Source: Scylla paramamosain
Taxonomy: Eukaryota > Arthropoda > Malacostraca > Decapoda > Portunidae
DNA length: 64,000 nucleotides
NCBI RefSeq assembly: GCF_035594125.1
Contig: NC_087191.1
Coordinates: 3,176,967 to 3,240,966, forward strand
Direction: 5' to 3'
The notes below the pieces were generated by a model. The model saw only the letters and a program-made list of their open reading frames with translations. It was not told the DNA's origin and did no database searches. The number at the start of each line of letters is the position of its first letter. Position 1 is the first letter of the stretch. The position numbers and the translations under genes are program-made. Of the stretch, positions 1 to 11,591 are shown one piece after another.

Positions 1-162
1 TTGTTCTTAAAGTACGAGTATCAATAAAATTATGAAAACATATTTGAAAAGTAGTTAAGATAAGGCGCGGGAATGTTTGTAACGCCTGACCATTGTCTGA
101 GGAGTGGGGAAGAAGTAGACCACACATTGCTGGTGTCTTGTCCTACTGAATCATGATTTGTA

Positions 163-300
163 GAAGTGTGACCCGTATTCTTTTCTTTCTCACCACGGCA
201 ATCTTCAAAAGCCACAGAGATAATCAACCAGGCTCTTGAGAGTTTTTCTCTTCTTAACAATGTAGGAGCCGTTTTTAATCTGTAACTAGAACTGTAAGAA
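163..300 (-). mobile_element. Fragment of foldback MITE family
   Basis: Reads on the minus strand like the copy at 60485-60689: the shared features are an AACTAG..CTGT-type segment, TTAACAA.GAGAAAAACTCT, the block AATCATCTCTGTGGC and GTGAGAAAG before an interrupted end. Fragment only. Confidence 0.4.
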
Positions 301-2440
301 TACCGGTATAAACCCATATGGTCGTGTGCTATCAAACTACTGCTTTTTCAATCGTTTCGGCTTCTCATTTCCACTAGATTTAATAAAGAGTGGTGAAGGT
401 TATTATGGTTTTCAAGAGTGTTCTCATGAGCCTTGTGATACTTCGACTAAATAAATAAAATCCCGTCTCACTTAAACTAGAATCTTATGAATGTATTGGA
501 GCAGCTGCGCGGAAGTATTTCAGAATATGGTCCTTACTATCTCAGTGGTCCTTGAAAACAGTCCTGATGAGAGGGCAGTGTTGCACAATACAAGCGTAGA
601 ACACCATTTCATCTTTTCTAGTTTCTATTGTGCGTGCATCTTACCAGAAACCAACACAAGATGTCGTTTCTGTGCAGTTGGCATGAATGCTCTACGCATA
701 TTCGTTTGGCACAATTCCATGGTCCAATCTGGTCCAATGAATGAATTATATTAGTAGGAGCAAAGAAACCCTAGGCTTTTGCAGTCTCCTTATTTGTTTA
801 TGTTCTTAAGCTCAGCTAACATTACAATATAACTAATCAATTTTAATTGGGATCAGAATTTTACAGTGATGCATTACATTAGTATTTTACAGTTAGACAC
901 AAATCCCTCCTCACGGATTTGAGAAGTGGCATTTTGTTTTATTATACATTTAGCACCTATATAACAATTACTCAAGAATGATTAGCTATTTTCATTTTTA
1001 AAATAGAGAACTAATAATTCTATTAAAAGAATATTCTTAAAACTAGAGAAGAACGTGCAATATTTTTGTAATAATATAATCGTCCAAGGAGCGAGTGAAT
1101 ATGAATTTCTCAAAAGCTCCCGGAACTGTGCATGAACTTGGAAAAAGTTAGAAACCACTGTGATTAACACCGATGCATATACCGAAATAGTATATGCATC
1201 AGTGTGATTTTAGTAAGGTAAACGCCTTATTAAAGTCCAGGTATATTATCATAACTACCTCTATATGTTGCCACATGGACTTACTATAAAAATTCAGTAA
1301 GTTCGTGAGGCATGACTTCCACTTCGTAAAATCATGATTTGTATAAATGTTACCGTAAATGTAAACATGAAGGAGTCTCACACCATTATTCATTTATTCA
1401 TTATTCTGTTGATAGTGAAACAAGTTATCTATCCTGTGAATAAGAAAAAAAAAACACCCTGAGAATCTGAACAACCATATATGTAACCTTCGAAAAGTAA
1501 TCCTTTTGAGAGAGAGTTCAGCGTTCAAGAATACAGGCCGTAGAGCTTTCTTGAAGATACTCCGATTACTGGAGACGAAGAGATAGGAGAGGTAGGATAG
1601 ATTAGATGGAGGCAGGTGGTAGCTGACATCCTTGGTAGTTCTTAGCCGTGCAGGTTTGGTCTCTGTGTTACAAGATTGAAATTATTGATGTCTCCAAGGG
1701 TATTTTCATTATTCTGTTAATAGTTTTAACAAGTACTCTACCCTGTGTATAGGGAAAACATCCTGATAACCTGAACGATCAAGATTGTCTGAATCAGAGC
1801 AGAGATGATCAACAAAAAAATATGCACTGGATGCTTAGTATTAGAATAAGGAAAGTACAAGAGTTGGCTTACATATAGCATATACATATAGTTCCTGAGT
1901 ACGTTAACTTAATTATCCATAATCACATAAAACTTATTTTGACACTTCATATTAGTGCCTTGGATAGCTCTGTAGCCACAGAAAGACTAAATCAAATTCC
2001 TACTTTGTTTTCTTTTAGTGACAATGCAAACAGCAGTTTTCCAGTACTATGTATGCTAACAAAGGACGTTTAGCAGTGATAGGGTTAAACTTAAAACTAA
2101 ATTGAGTTTGTGAAATACTGAACGACATAAGGTCTGCCCTGTTTAGGAATTACAAAAAGGTCAGAAGTTAAGCATTCTGTGGTCTCTCTTCGTGAATCGA
2201 GTTCGTTTTAAAGTAATGTTGAAAACTGCAAGATGGAGTCATTAGCTTGAGAGGCTGCAGCAGTTTGACTGGAATTATTTAAGAATAATGGGAAGAGAAT
2301 TAGTGGTGAAGCTCTGTGAAGTTACTCTGAACATATTTTTAGACGGTGGCTGCCTAGAAAGACCTGAAAGGAAATCTAAATACAGGTGCAAAGAGATGGA
2401 CACAGGACCGCATGAGGGAATATTAAAAAATAAAAATTTT
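301..2440. other. No gene recognised; diverged repeats
   Basis: AT-rich sequence with no supportable gene. Positions 508-575 hold another piece of the foldback MITE (a TTCAGAATATGG end followed by GTGGTCCTTGAAAAC). 1495-1570 shows weak similarity to the same family. The rest shows nothing I recognise. Confidence 0.4.
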
Positions 2441-2449
2441 TGCCCCTAG

Positions 2450-2612
2450 ACAGTGGTTCTTAACCTTGTTGGAGGTACTGAACCCTGCAAGTTTCATACG
2501 TGCATTCACTGAACCCTTCATAGTTGGAAAAATAAAAAGTGCACAAAATGAACGATGCACACACACTTCAGCCGAATCCCTGGGGTTCGATCAAAACCAG
2601 ATTAAGAACCAT
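2450..2612. mobile_element. hAT-type MITE (short, non-coding)
   Basis: Begins CAGTGGTTCTTAACC and ends in the near-inverse GATTAAGAACCATTC, a typical hAT-family terminal inverted repeat. No coding capacity. The flanking 8-mers are only partly alike, so the target duplication is decayed. Confidence 0.55.
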
Positions 2613-2998
2613 TCCCTAAGGCAACACCATAGTCTTCACTAACACTTCTTAGAGACCATCACCAACACTGATGTGATCCACTTCTATTATTCCCTGTCAC
2701 GCCTGCCAAACCGCGTCACGTCACTTCATGCCGCAGCCAACACTGATGGCGGTACCAAGACGGGACCGCGTGTCCATAGTGTTCCACATACAATGTACCA
2801 CACAGTTTTCCACAAGCACAGCACTGATTTCCCATGCCTTTATGTTACCTCATGCCTCCGTCCGAGAGTGAAAGGGACGGGCTTTGCATTGTAAGCAGAT
2901 ATTCACTGGTAAAGTTTTTTTCCTTCATCTTTTCTTATAAAAAAAAACTTTGGTTTCTATTCATTCAAAATATAAATGGTTTGTAGTTATCTCCTGTG

Positions 2999-3213
<215 letters not shown>

Positions 3214-3215
3214 TT

Positions 3216-5770
3216 GTTATGACCACATTCCAGCCCTTCTTACAGCCGTCCTGAGGCGAGTCAACTTTCACTAGACTGCCAATCTTGCAGTCCTATATGG
3301 GGCAAATTACTAAGTGAATCCAGGCCAATTCACAGCTGAAGCCACGAGGTTGCCACCCTGTTTCAAGTCACAAGGAAAAATAAGATGCAAACTTCTCCTA
3401 CTTGCCGGAAAACGACTAGCCAAACCACGTGCCAGGGAAAAAGATGCCACAAATACGAAGTTGTAATGCTGCATGGTCATTCCTCCCACATCAGATGGTC
3501 CACCCACTGCCCAATAGGACAGCTCCCTGGTCCGAATTCAACTTCTCTCCAATCTCTCCAAAGACAGGGTTGTCTTCAGTCTTTCTAAACACACTCTCAA
3601 CCCCTCCTAAAATTGGCAAGCCTGGAGAGAAAGCAGATAGCAGAACACGGAGAACAACACAAGCTTATTCTCTGGCCAAGACGAAAGGCAATAAATAATA
3701 CACATAAAGGTAGTAATATTTAACAAAAGGAGAAGATACTGGACTTCAAAAGACAAGACGGGTGAATGCCTGTTCCCAAAATGGGTCCCACGAGGCCACA
3801 ACACAAGAACAGGATGACTAGGGGTTGAGAACAAGTTACATTCTTCTGAGACGTATAGAACAGCCACAGACTAACCACATGCATGGGTTGTGTACTACTA
3901 CTAGTCTTCCACACACTAAATGTCTTATGCCCCAGTTCCACCCTCCCAAACAATAGGTTTTGAAAAACAGACATGGAATTAGTTTGCCACTGAGGAAGCC
4001 AGTGGCCCAGCATGTGTGTACCAAAAGGCATCATGAGCACCACAACCTGCAAGGCTATATAGATTGGAACGAGACCACAATTATTTCTTCTTTTGCTTTT
4101 TCTCCAAGGGCAGCAAAATCGCAACTATAGCAACCAGCTCTTGATTTATTTTCTGATGCAGCGGGCAGGCTGCTCTCGACCGTGTGAATGTTTTCGGCCG
4201 GAACCTGCTGGCTACTCTGGGTGGCTGGAACATGGAAAAACAGCCACGTGCAAACCCACCACCGTGTCTGATCCTTCCCAGGACCAGACACGGTGGGTGT
4301 CAGCTCATGCAGTGGGCCACTCCTTTTGCTAGCTAATGATACAGCTACCATCGTGCCCAACAAGGGTTCTGCCCTTCAGGAACGCGTTGCGGTACTTCTT
4401 TCCAAAGCAGGGGAGGGCAGCAAGGAAGCGGAGGGTCGAGCAGTGTTTGCAGAGAGTAACAATATTCTGTGTAGCCGGCGGATAGAGGAGGACAGGGATT
4501 TGGATCTCCAATTTGCTGTGCCATCTGCATTTAAGGAGGCACGGGTGCTAGTAGCACGTAGCGACCCGGTGTTTGGCCGTTTTGGAGTCAGAATGATTCG
4601 GGAGCGTTTGCCGCGATTTTCTACCCCGGCGTGGCCACTTTAATTGAGTATAGCCGCATTAGTCAAGCAGGTAAGCTTGATTACCTCTTGTCTGGGATCC
4701 CTCTCCCTCGTGTTATGGCTAGCGATGTTTTCTCTGGGATGGTGACTGTAGTAGATATTGCTAATCCGGTCCCTCATTCCTGTGGGAATTGTGATGTTGT
4801 AGCTGACGTGAGCGTTATGGCGTAGCATCGGAAGGCAGTGATGAGTAAGGCTGCCGGTGATGTGTTGCTTTGCGTTCGGGGAGCACCCACAGCCTTGCTG
4901 GGGATTCATATAGCCAAATTGGTGTTAACTGTCAGGTGTTGGACCCAAGCAGGGAAATATGTAGCGATGGCAGCTGTCCCCTTTCAAGCGACAGTGAGTC
5001 CGGTTTGACGCGAGGTGATTGCATGCAGGAGCAATTGCTAGGATCAGTGGAGCTGGTCTAGGAGCACGTTGGCTGGGCTCATGTTGGAGCTGAGGTTGGT
5101 TGTGTTGTGATGGCCAGGTGCGGGAGTTTTGCTTCGTGTGCGGGAATGGATGTGCTGTGTCCTAGAAAAGAGCAGCCGTCAGCACCATGTGACGACTCTG
5201 TCATCGAGTGGTTGGCTTGAGGAATGAAGTGCAATAGTATTGCTGTGCCTAGCATTGAGAGACAAGCTTGATTGTGTTACACTTGCGAAATACCATTTTA
5301 TTTGAGTAAGAGCGATCAGGAGGTTCCTCTTATTTTTTTGCCGAGAAGGTGGCATTTTTATTTCATTTGTTTTATGGGTGGGACATGGCAGTTCTGAGGA
5401 GCCAGGAACGGGCAAGATGAAGTGGAGATGTGGGCAGTGAAGGCCCGGTGGAGGATGAAATATATTCTCCTTTGAGGAGAATTGAAGGGGCCAGCAAGTT
5501 AGACTTTCTTGGCAGTGAGAAGGGGAGATTTGTTCGGCCAGGAAATGTGTTGCCTGGTGGTGCCTTGATGATGCACCACGAGGCTATGGGCCTACCGTTA
5601 AATGATTCTTCAGCACGGAATCGCATGAGAGATTCCGTCGTCATAAAAGTGGTACCGTTAAACCACTCTGAGCTGTGAGAGATGCCGTTCCACGGCCTGC
5701 GACAGAATCTTTCGGAGGGAACCGCCTTTCCCTTCGCGGACACTGGTAGCTTGTTAATAATTATCACCTC
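3216..5770. other. Unrecognised block, GC-rich with open-frame pieces in its second half
   Basis: Starts TGTTATGACC directly after the TA array, which is reminiscent of an LTR start but not proven. Between 4170 and 5760 the base composition turns clearly GC-richer. Open pieces occur on the plus strand (4293-4643, 4631-4825, 5430-5678), interrupted by stops. I recognise no domain. A decayed retroelement is possible. Confidence 0.3.
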
Positions 5771-6132
5771 ATTTTTAGATTAAGTAAGCCTATTTGTTTT
5801 ATAATTTTTTTATTTATTTTAATATTGCTTTTTATCAACTTAATGACGGAATTGACGTATGTGTATTATAAAAAAAAGGCTGATCTGATGGCCAGTTTCC
5901 TTATGCTAGAATGTGACAATATACTTGCTAGTACATTCCCTTACCATGAGAATTTCGTCTAGTTAGTTGATAAGATGGGCACATTTCCTTCGTAGTTTGC
6001 TTGTAGTTTCATAACAAAGGTAACATGTAAGCATAATATACAAAAAAAAAAAACTGTCTTCATTTGTATTCTTTAAATAAACGATGTCAAAATACCTGTG
6101 CTAGGAATGTCGGCACTAGTGTTGACTTGGGG

Positions 6133-6207
6133 TCCCTGGCTGGCTGGGCCGCTTCTGGCAGATCTGAATTGCCAGTTGTATATTTTCCTTGCAGTGTTAA
6201 GGTGAGG

Positions 6208-6242
<35 letters not shown>

Positions 6243-6270
6243 AGCTTTCGTGTCGATGTGTGGTCCATGA

Positions 6271-6305
<35 letters not shown>

Positions 6306-6349
6306 CATACATATGATGCTCGTATGGTGACATGTGATCATATCTCTTG

Positions 6350-6414
<65 letters not shown>

Positions 6415-6456
6415 TATGCACGTTTAGCAATGTAATAGTGATCATATATTGTGTTT

Positions 6457-6522
<66 letters not shown>

Positions 6523-6614
6523 TAATATCCTCGCCTGACCTGGTAACACTGCAAGGAAAATACACAACTGGCAACTCAGACCTGCCGGACACAGCTCTGC
6601 CAGCCGGGGATCCC
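6133..6614. repeat. Inverted-repeat locus with microsatellite loop
   Basis: The left arm (6133-6214) and right arm (6520-6614) are inverted copies: both carry TGCCAGTTGT, TATTTTCCTTGCAGTGTTA and GTAAT at the inner edge. The loop holds (AC)n 6211-6240 and (GA)n at about 6271-6304, 6352-6411 and 6460-6520. Confidence 0.85.
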
Positions 6615-6845
6615 ATGTTTATTTATTTATTTAATTTATTTCTAAGATTATCGCATTTTCTTAGTTTATTGGCACTTATAAACTATAAAATGACAAACTT
6701 CAGCTTGGAAGGGGAAGATATGAGTTGAAATTAGAGTGATTGTCTAGAGTCCATTCCTGGCTTGATTACTGGTCTATTCTTTTCCATTCTTTCATATATA
6801 TTCCTTTAAATACACCCATAACGCAAATATTATATGGAGAAGTGC

Positions 6846-7030
6846 TCCCATCCTTAACTAAGGTCCCCCTGGTTAGGTAAGGTTAGGTAATGTTAAGCTA
6901 GATAATGCAAGTTTTGATTAGTGCCCTTAAGGGGGCTCCAGGTGGGGAGAGAGTTGGAATAGATTATGTTAAGTTAGATTATATTATATTGTATGTAACT
7001 CATTAAACCTATCAAACCTAACCTTTCATA
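6846..7030. repeat. Degenerate TTAGG-like tract
   Basis: Repeated GGTTAGGTAAGGTTAGG-type words and, further on, CAAACCTAACC. It resembles the arthropod telomere repeat TTAGG but is too degenerate to be a telomere. Confidence 0.4.
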
Positions 7031-7413
7031 ATATGAAAAAGTGAAGGGTACAACAAATCAATGTTGACCATTCTCCACTTTTTTTCACAACTTTCAAAGA
7101 TGGAGTGGGAAAAAAAACTTTTCAGAGCAAGCCCCATCTCTGCTCTTGAGCAGGATCTCTTAATCTACCTCATCAGAAATAAAAAAATAAAAGTTTAGGA
7201 CTGGAGGACTGAAGGGAAGACCGTTCTGCAGATGAAAAAGGCCTAGACCAAGGTGATGAAACAGTTTAATTCTCATAACCTTGGGCCTGTACAATCTAAG
7301 TAGCAACTCAAGAAAGCCTAGGACTGCTTGAAAGTAAAGTAAGTTTATCAGGTGATGAACACACTGTATAAATATGTAGTAATGGTGACAAAGTATTATT
7401 CCACACTATGAAG

Positions 7414-7684
7414 CAGTGGTTCTTAACTGGGGAATACGGACACTCCCTCAGGGGGAAGGGGAAAAAAATTGAGGAAAATTACAGGCTCACTGGCTATTAG
7501 CATAAAGGAGATGCAGCTGTTATGCTTAGCCGAGGGCTATCTATCTATCTATCTGATTCTATCTATCTATATATGGTGGCATATTTGGGGAGGGGGTTGA
7601 ATGGGTGGTACAGGTAGGAGGGAGTCCCAACTGCACTGAACCAACCTTGGGGGTGCCCAGCTTGCAAAACGTTGAGAATCCCTG
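7414..7684. mobile_element. hAT-type MITE with 8-bp target duplication
   Basis: Starts CAGTGGTTCTTAAC and ends GTTGAGAATCCCTG (11 of 14 inverted matches). It is flanked by CTATGAAG (7406-7413) and CTGTGAAG (7685-7692), an 8-bp target site duplication with one change. No coding potential; an internal (CTAT)n lies near 7540. Confidence 0.75.
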
Positions 7685-7737
7685 CTGTGAAGAATTGAAG
7701 TTAATGCTAGTAATAACTTAATAAATTTTATCCATGT

Positions 7738-7774
<37 letters not shown>

Positions 7775-7978
7775 AACATGAGCAAGCTCTCCGGATGAGG
7801 GAGCAAAAGAGGACTGGTGGTGGGATCCCTCTGCCTGCTGTCTCCTTGCCATAGACATTGACGACATAGGGAATCCTACCTTGTGGTAAGTTACCACAAG
7901 CTTCCCTTCAAATTTGTACTGTCAACATGAAATTATGAGTCACTGAAAGCATATATGAGAAGGCATTAATGCAAAGTA

Positions 7979-8925
7979 CAGTAAAATCCCTCTTATCCGG
8001 CATCAACGGGACCGCCGACATGCCGGATATTTGAGTATTGCCAGATACTTGAATAGAAGTGAAATTATGTCCACGATCACCACCCTACACTCACGCATCT
8101 TACCATAACAAAGATCAGCTAATCTTAATCAGCAGCTGATCTGATCAGCTGCTTAAGTGTAAGCACAACACGCTTCCTCTTTTCTACAACTTTAGGCATG
8201 ATGAAGGTGTCAGGCGATAAACAGTGCACACGCGGGACTGAGTCACTGAGTAATTACAGTGCAGTGGGCCGCGGGTGGCGCGAAGCAGTGCGCTCTGGTG
8301 GCGAGGGGACAAAGTATGCCTTGTGCGGGAAAAATTTACAGTAAAATCCCTCTTATCCGGCATCAACCGGACCACCGACATGCCGGATACTTGAATATTG
8401 CCGGATACTTGAATAGAAGTGAAATTAAGTTCACAATCACCACCCTACACTCACGCATCTTACCATAACAAAGATCAGCTGATCTTAATCAGCAGCTGAT
8501 CTGATCAACTGCTTAAGTGTAAGCACAACATGCTTCCTCTTTTCTACAACTTTAGGTATGATGAAGGCGTCAGGCGATAAACAGTGCACACGCGGGACTG
8601 AGTCACTGAGTAATTACAGTGCAGTGGGCCGCGGGTGGCGCGAAGCAGTGCGCTCTGGTGGCGAGGGGACAACGTATGCCTCGCGCGGGAATTTTAATCG
8701 ATTTTATGAGTACACATTGATTTTTTTATTGATTTTAAGGCTCTGGGAAAAATGTGCCGGATACTTGAAGCTGCCGGATACTCGAATGCCGGATGAGAGG
8801 GATTTTACTGTAATTGATTTTATGAGTACACATTGATTTTTTATTTATTTTAAGGCTCGGGGAAAAATGTGCCGGATACTTGAAGCTGACGGATACTCGA
8901 ATGCCGGATGAGAGGGATTTTACTG
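7979..8925. mobile_element. Pogo/Tc1-type MITE copy A, split by copy B
   Basis: Copy A consists of 7979-8338 and 8813-8925 (473 bp when joined). The ends are CAGTAAAATCCCTCT.ATCC and its inverse. The left flank is TA, the hallmark target of Tc1/mariner-pogo elements; the right flank has decayed to CA. Non-coding. Confidence 0.88.
8339..8810. mobile_element. Pogo/Tc1-type MITE copy B, nested in copy A
   Basis: A complete 472-bp copy with both terminal inverted repeats (24 of 25 positions paired), flanked by TA on both sides (8337-8338, 8811-8812). Its internal sequence is nearly identical to copy A, so both derive from one recent family. Confidence 0.92.
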
Positions 8926-9284
8926 CATATCACAGAATTAATGACTGTAATTTTATTCCATCTTAATCCACAACTTCATTTTTGGAGTGAAATTTTTTTT
9001 TCATTTCTATTTATTTATTTATTTATTTATTCTTACATCTCTTAATTCAGCTGTTAACTGGCAGAACACTCTTACTTGCTGGTGTGCGAGGTAGTCTCAA
9101 CAGAGCCCACTCCTGAGGAGGTGGAAGAGGTGGAGGTGGAGGTTCTGACAGCAAGGCCAAGTACCAACAAACCACTTGTCTCACAAAGGCCCAGTAAGTG
9201 TCACAGACTTCATGGTGGCATGTATGTCACCATAAAATGAATGATGGAAAGAAAAGAACACTTAAGATTATCAAAGAACAATAG

Positions 9285-10002
9285 GTGACTGCCACAATGT
9301 GTCACAGACAACAGTCAGTGAATGCCTTCAGACTGCCTCAAGAACAGTTACCAGTAGGAGCAGGCATCACATCTTTCCTCTTCCTTCTGGCAATGATTTG
9401 TATTGTTCAGGGGCTTTATGATATTTGGGGAATGCCAGATGTTGTAGGGGTCATTGGTTGTACCCACATTGTCATTTTTAAACCATCAGTGGATAATTCT
9501 AAAGTGCTCTGTTGTCTGAAAGTGTTTTTTTTTTTTTATCACTGTGCAAAGTGTGTGTGAGCCTGAGTTTCTGTTTCATAATGTTGTTGCTCATTGGCCT
9601 AGGAGTATCAGTGACAGTAGAATTTTTCAAAATAGTCAACTTTGGAATATAATCTTGATTTTAGACACCATTTACTTGGACATGCTGCTTATACACTGAA
9701 ACCATTTGTAATGACTCCAGTGTCAGCTCCAAGGGATGCCTATGAGGGGAGGAAGCATATAACACTAGCCATTCTCAGGTAAAATTGAACAAGCATTTGG
9801 CTATTTTAGTATGAAATTTAGAACAGATTTTGACACCACTAAAGCCATCATTGTTGCATGTGCGGTGATACATAACACAGGTGTTAAAAGTAGATTGATT
9901 TTGCCTCATGATGGGGAAGATATCATTCAGAATGATGTCCCATCAGAATGGATGTACAAGTACCTGAAAATGAACAAGGGAGACAGAAACAGGAACAAAT
10001 AA
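9285..10002 (+). pseudogene. Degenerate PIF/Harbinger transposase
   Basis: The first part contains GMPDVVGVIGCTHIVI..PSVDN, matching the HARBI1-type block around the first catalytic Asp (normally GxIDGTHI); here the Asp is replaced. A later out-of-frame part at about 9670-9780 reads LKPFVMTPVSAPRDAYEGR, the family's KPF.MTP block. 9811-10002 gives FRTDFDTTKAIIVACAVIHN, the conserved C-terminal end. Frameshifts, stops and a polyT run break it, so it cannot be active. Confidence 0.8.
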
Positions 10003-10199
10003 TCAAAATCACTTCTAAGTGTCCCTCCATGGCATACACTGTAGAGGTGGTGTGCCTTGCTAGGAAATAATTTGTAAGAGATAAATACCTTTATGATTAG
10101 AAAGAAACAGTATTAATTCTTTGCATTGTTTTATTTCTTAATGACTATGACATACATAGGTATTGATGTGTATTATACATTTTTATATTGTCAAGGCTG

Positions 10200-10720
10200 G
10201 TATAGGTGTGAACAGACAAAGGGCTGTAGAGAATAAAAGTAAGGATTGAATGAAAGGATTGAAATTCATATGAGAGGTGCAAGGAAAGCAGAATACAAGC
10301 AAAAAAGTGTTGTGTGTGATGCTAAAGGGAGGGGTGATGAAAGATGGGGGAGAAAGTTAATAGAAAATGTTCAAGAGAATAAGAAAATGTTTTGGAAAAA
10401 AAAAGTGAAGAAAGTAAGAAAAGCACCATAAGGTAATGAGTAACAGGTGAAAGCAGAGGATGGTAAGATGAATGTATTTTAAGAAACTGGTGAGTATGGA
10501 GCAGGAGAGAGAGCCTGAGATTTGTGTATTTCGAAGAGATATTAGAGTTAATGTGCTAAGCGAGATAAATGGGGCATATATAATGAAGCTGGAGGTGCAG
10601 GCAACAGTAAGGGAGATGAAAAGTGGAAAAGCACCAGGATTGGATGGATGTGCAGTTGAGTGCTTGAGGAGAGGTGTAGTCACTGTCATAGAGTGGTTAG
10701 TGCACACCACTCTATCCCCC
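10200..10720 (+). mobile_element. LINE-D (RTE/jockey-like) fragment, start of RT
   Basis: Two frames give the pre-RT region (RGARKAEYKQKS, WGRKLIENVQENKKMFWK) and the RT start (REMKSGKAPGLDG..VECL), a standard non-LTR motif. The similarity stops near 10710, so the copy lacks the catalytic core. Sequence to 11290 is unrecognised. Confidence 0.75.
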
Positions 10721-11295
10721 TTGGCCCATGATGGAGAAGAGAAAGTACTCCTGCCCTCACTTTGTGGGGATCAGTCGAAGTTTGGTACAAGCAAAGCAAG
10801 TATTCTCAACTACACACCTGATTGTTCCTCACCTGTGTGAGTCTCCATCTTTGGAGGCTGTGGAAAAAAAAAAAAAAATAGGAGAATGATTCACGTTAAA
10901 AATCACGTTATGCTCTTCAGTACTTCATGTTTAAACATAGTACGGTAGTATGCAAACATGTAGTCTGCGTCTTCACATACAGCTTTACAGTCTGCATATT
11001 TTGTGAAGCCTTACAGAACTGGAGTAGAAACTGAGAAGGAGACCAGGATCATACTAAGGGTGAGCTGAAGTTAGGATAGGGGATAGGTGAAATAAGAGTA
11101 AGGTTAGTTTGATCGGTAATGAGTTAAGGTTAAGTGAAGCAAGGTTGAGGTTAGTTTTAATGAGTTACATATAATACATCTAATCCCGTGAATTAAAATG
11201 ACATCTGCACAACACTTCGCTATCTTATTCACAATTATATTAACTATATTATATTAATTATATTTCGTAATTATATTATAAACAAGGTAGGAAGG

Positions 11296-11297
<2 letters not shown>

Positions 11298-11360
<63 letters not shown>

Positions 11361-11378
11361 CATTATTATCATTATTAC

Positions 11379-11450
<72 letters not shown>
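11298..11450. repeat. (ATT)n microsatellite
   Basis: About 150 bp of ATT/TTA triplets with a few interruptions. It creates poly-Asn and poly-Ile open frames that are not genes. Confidence 0.97.
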
Positions 11451-11451
<1 letters not shown>

Positions 11452-11591
11452 ATTATTATTTTCAATCAGTCTTCCAACAAATTTCACTCAATATCATCCC
11501 CCCACAAGCTTAAGTTCATCATTATATAGCTTATAAGTACCAATAAAATAAGAATGTGTAATGATGTTGGCAATAAACTGGCATAAAAAAG

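Noticed and set aside
30..335. 101-codon minus frame at the window start
   Set aside because: It overlaps a foldback MITE fragment and shows no domain.
3216..5770. Endogenous virus or LTR element assignment
   Set aside because: The TGTTATGACC start is suggestive, but I found no matching second LTR, no pol domain and no recognisable viral protein.
11254..11487. Poly-Asn / poly-Ile open frames
   Set aside because: Produced by the (ATT)n microsatellite, with no flanking coding signal.
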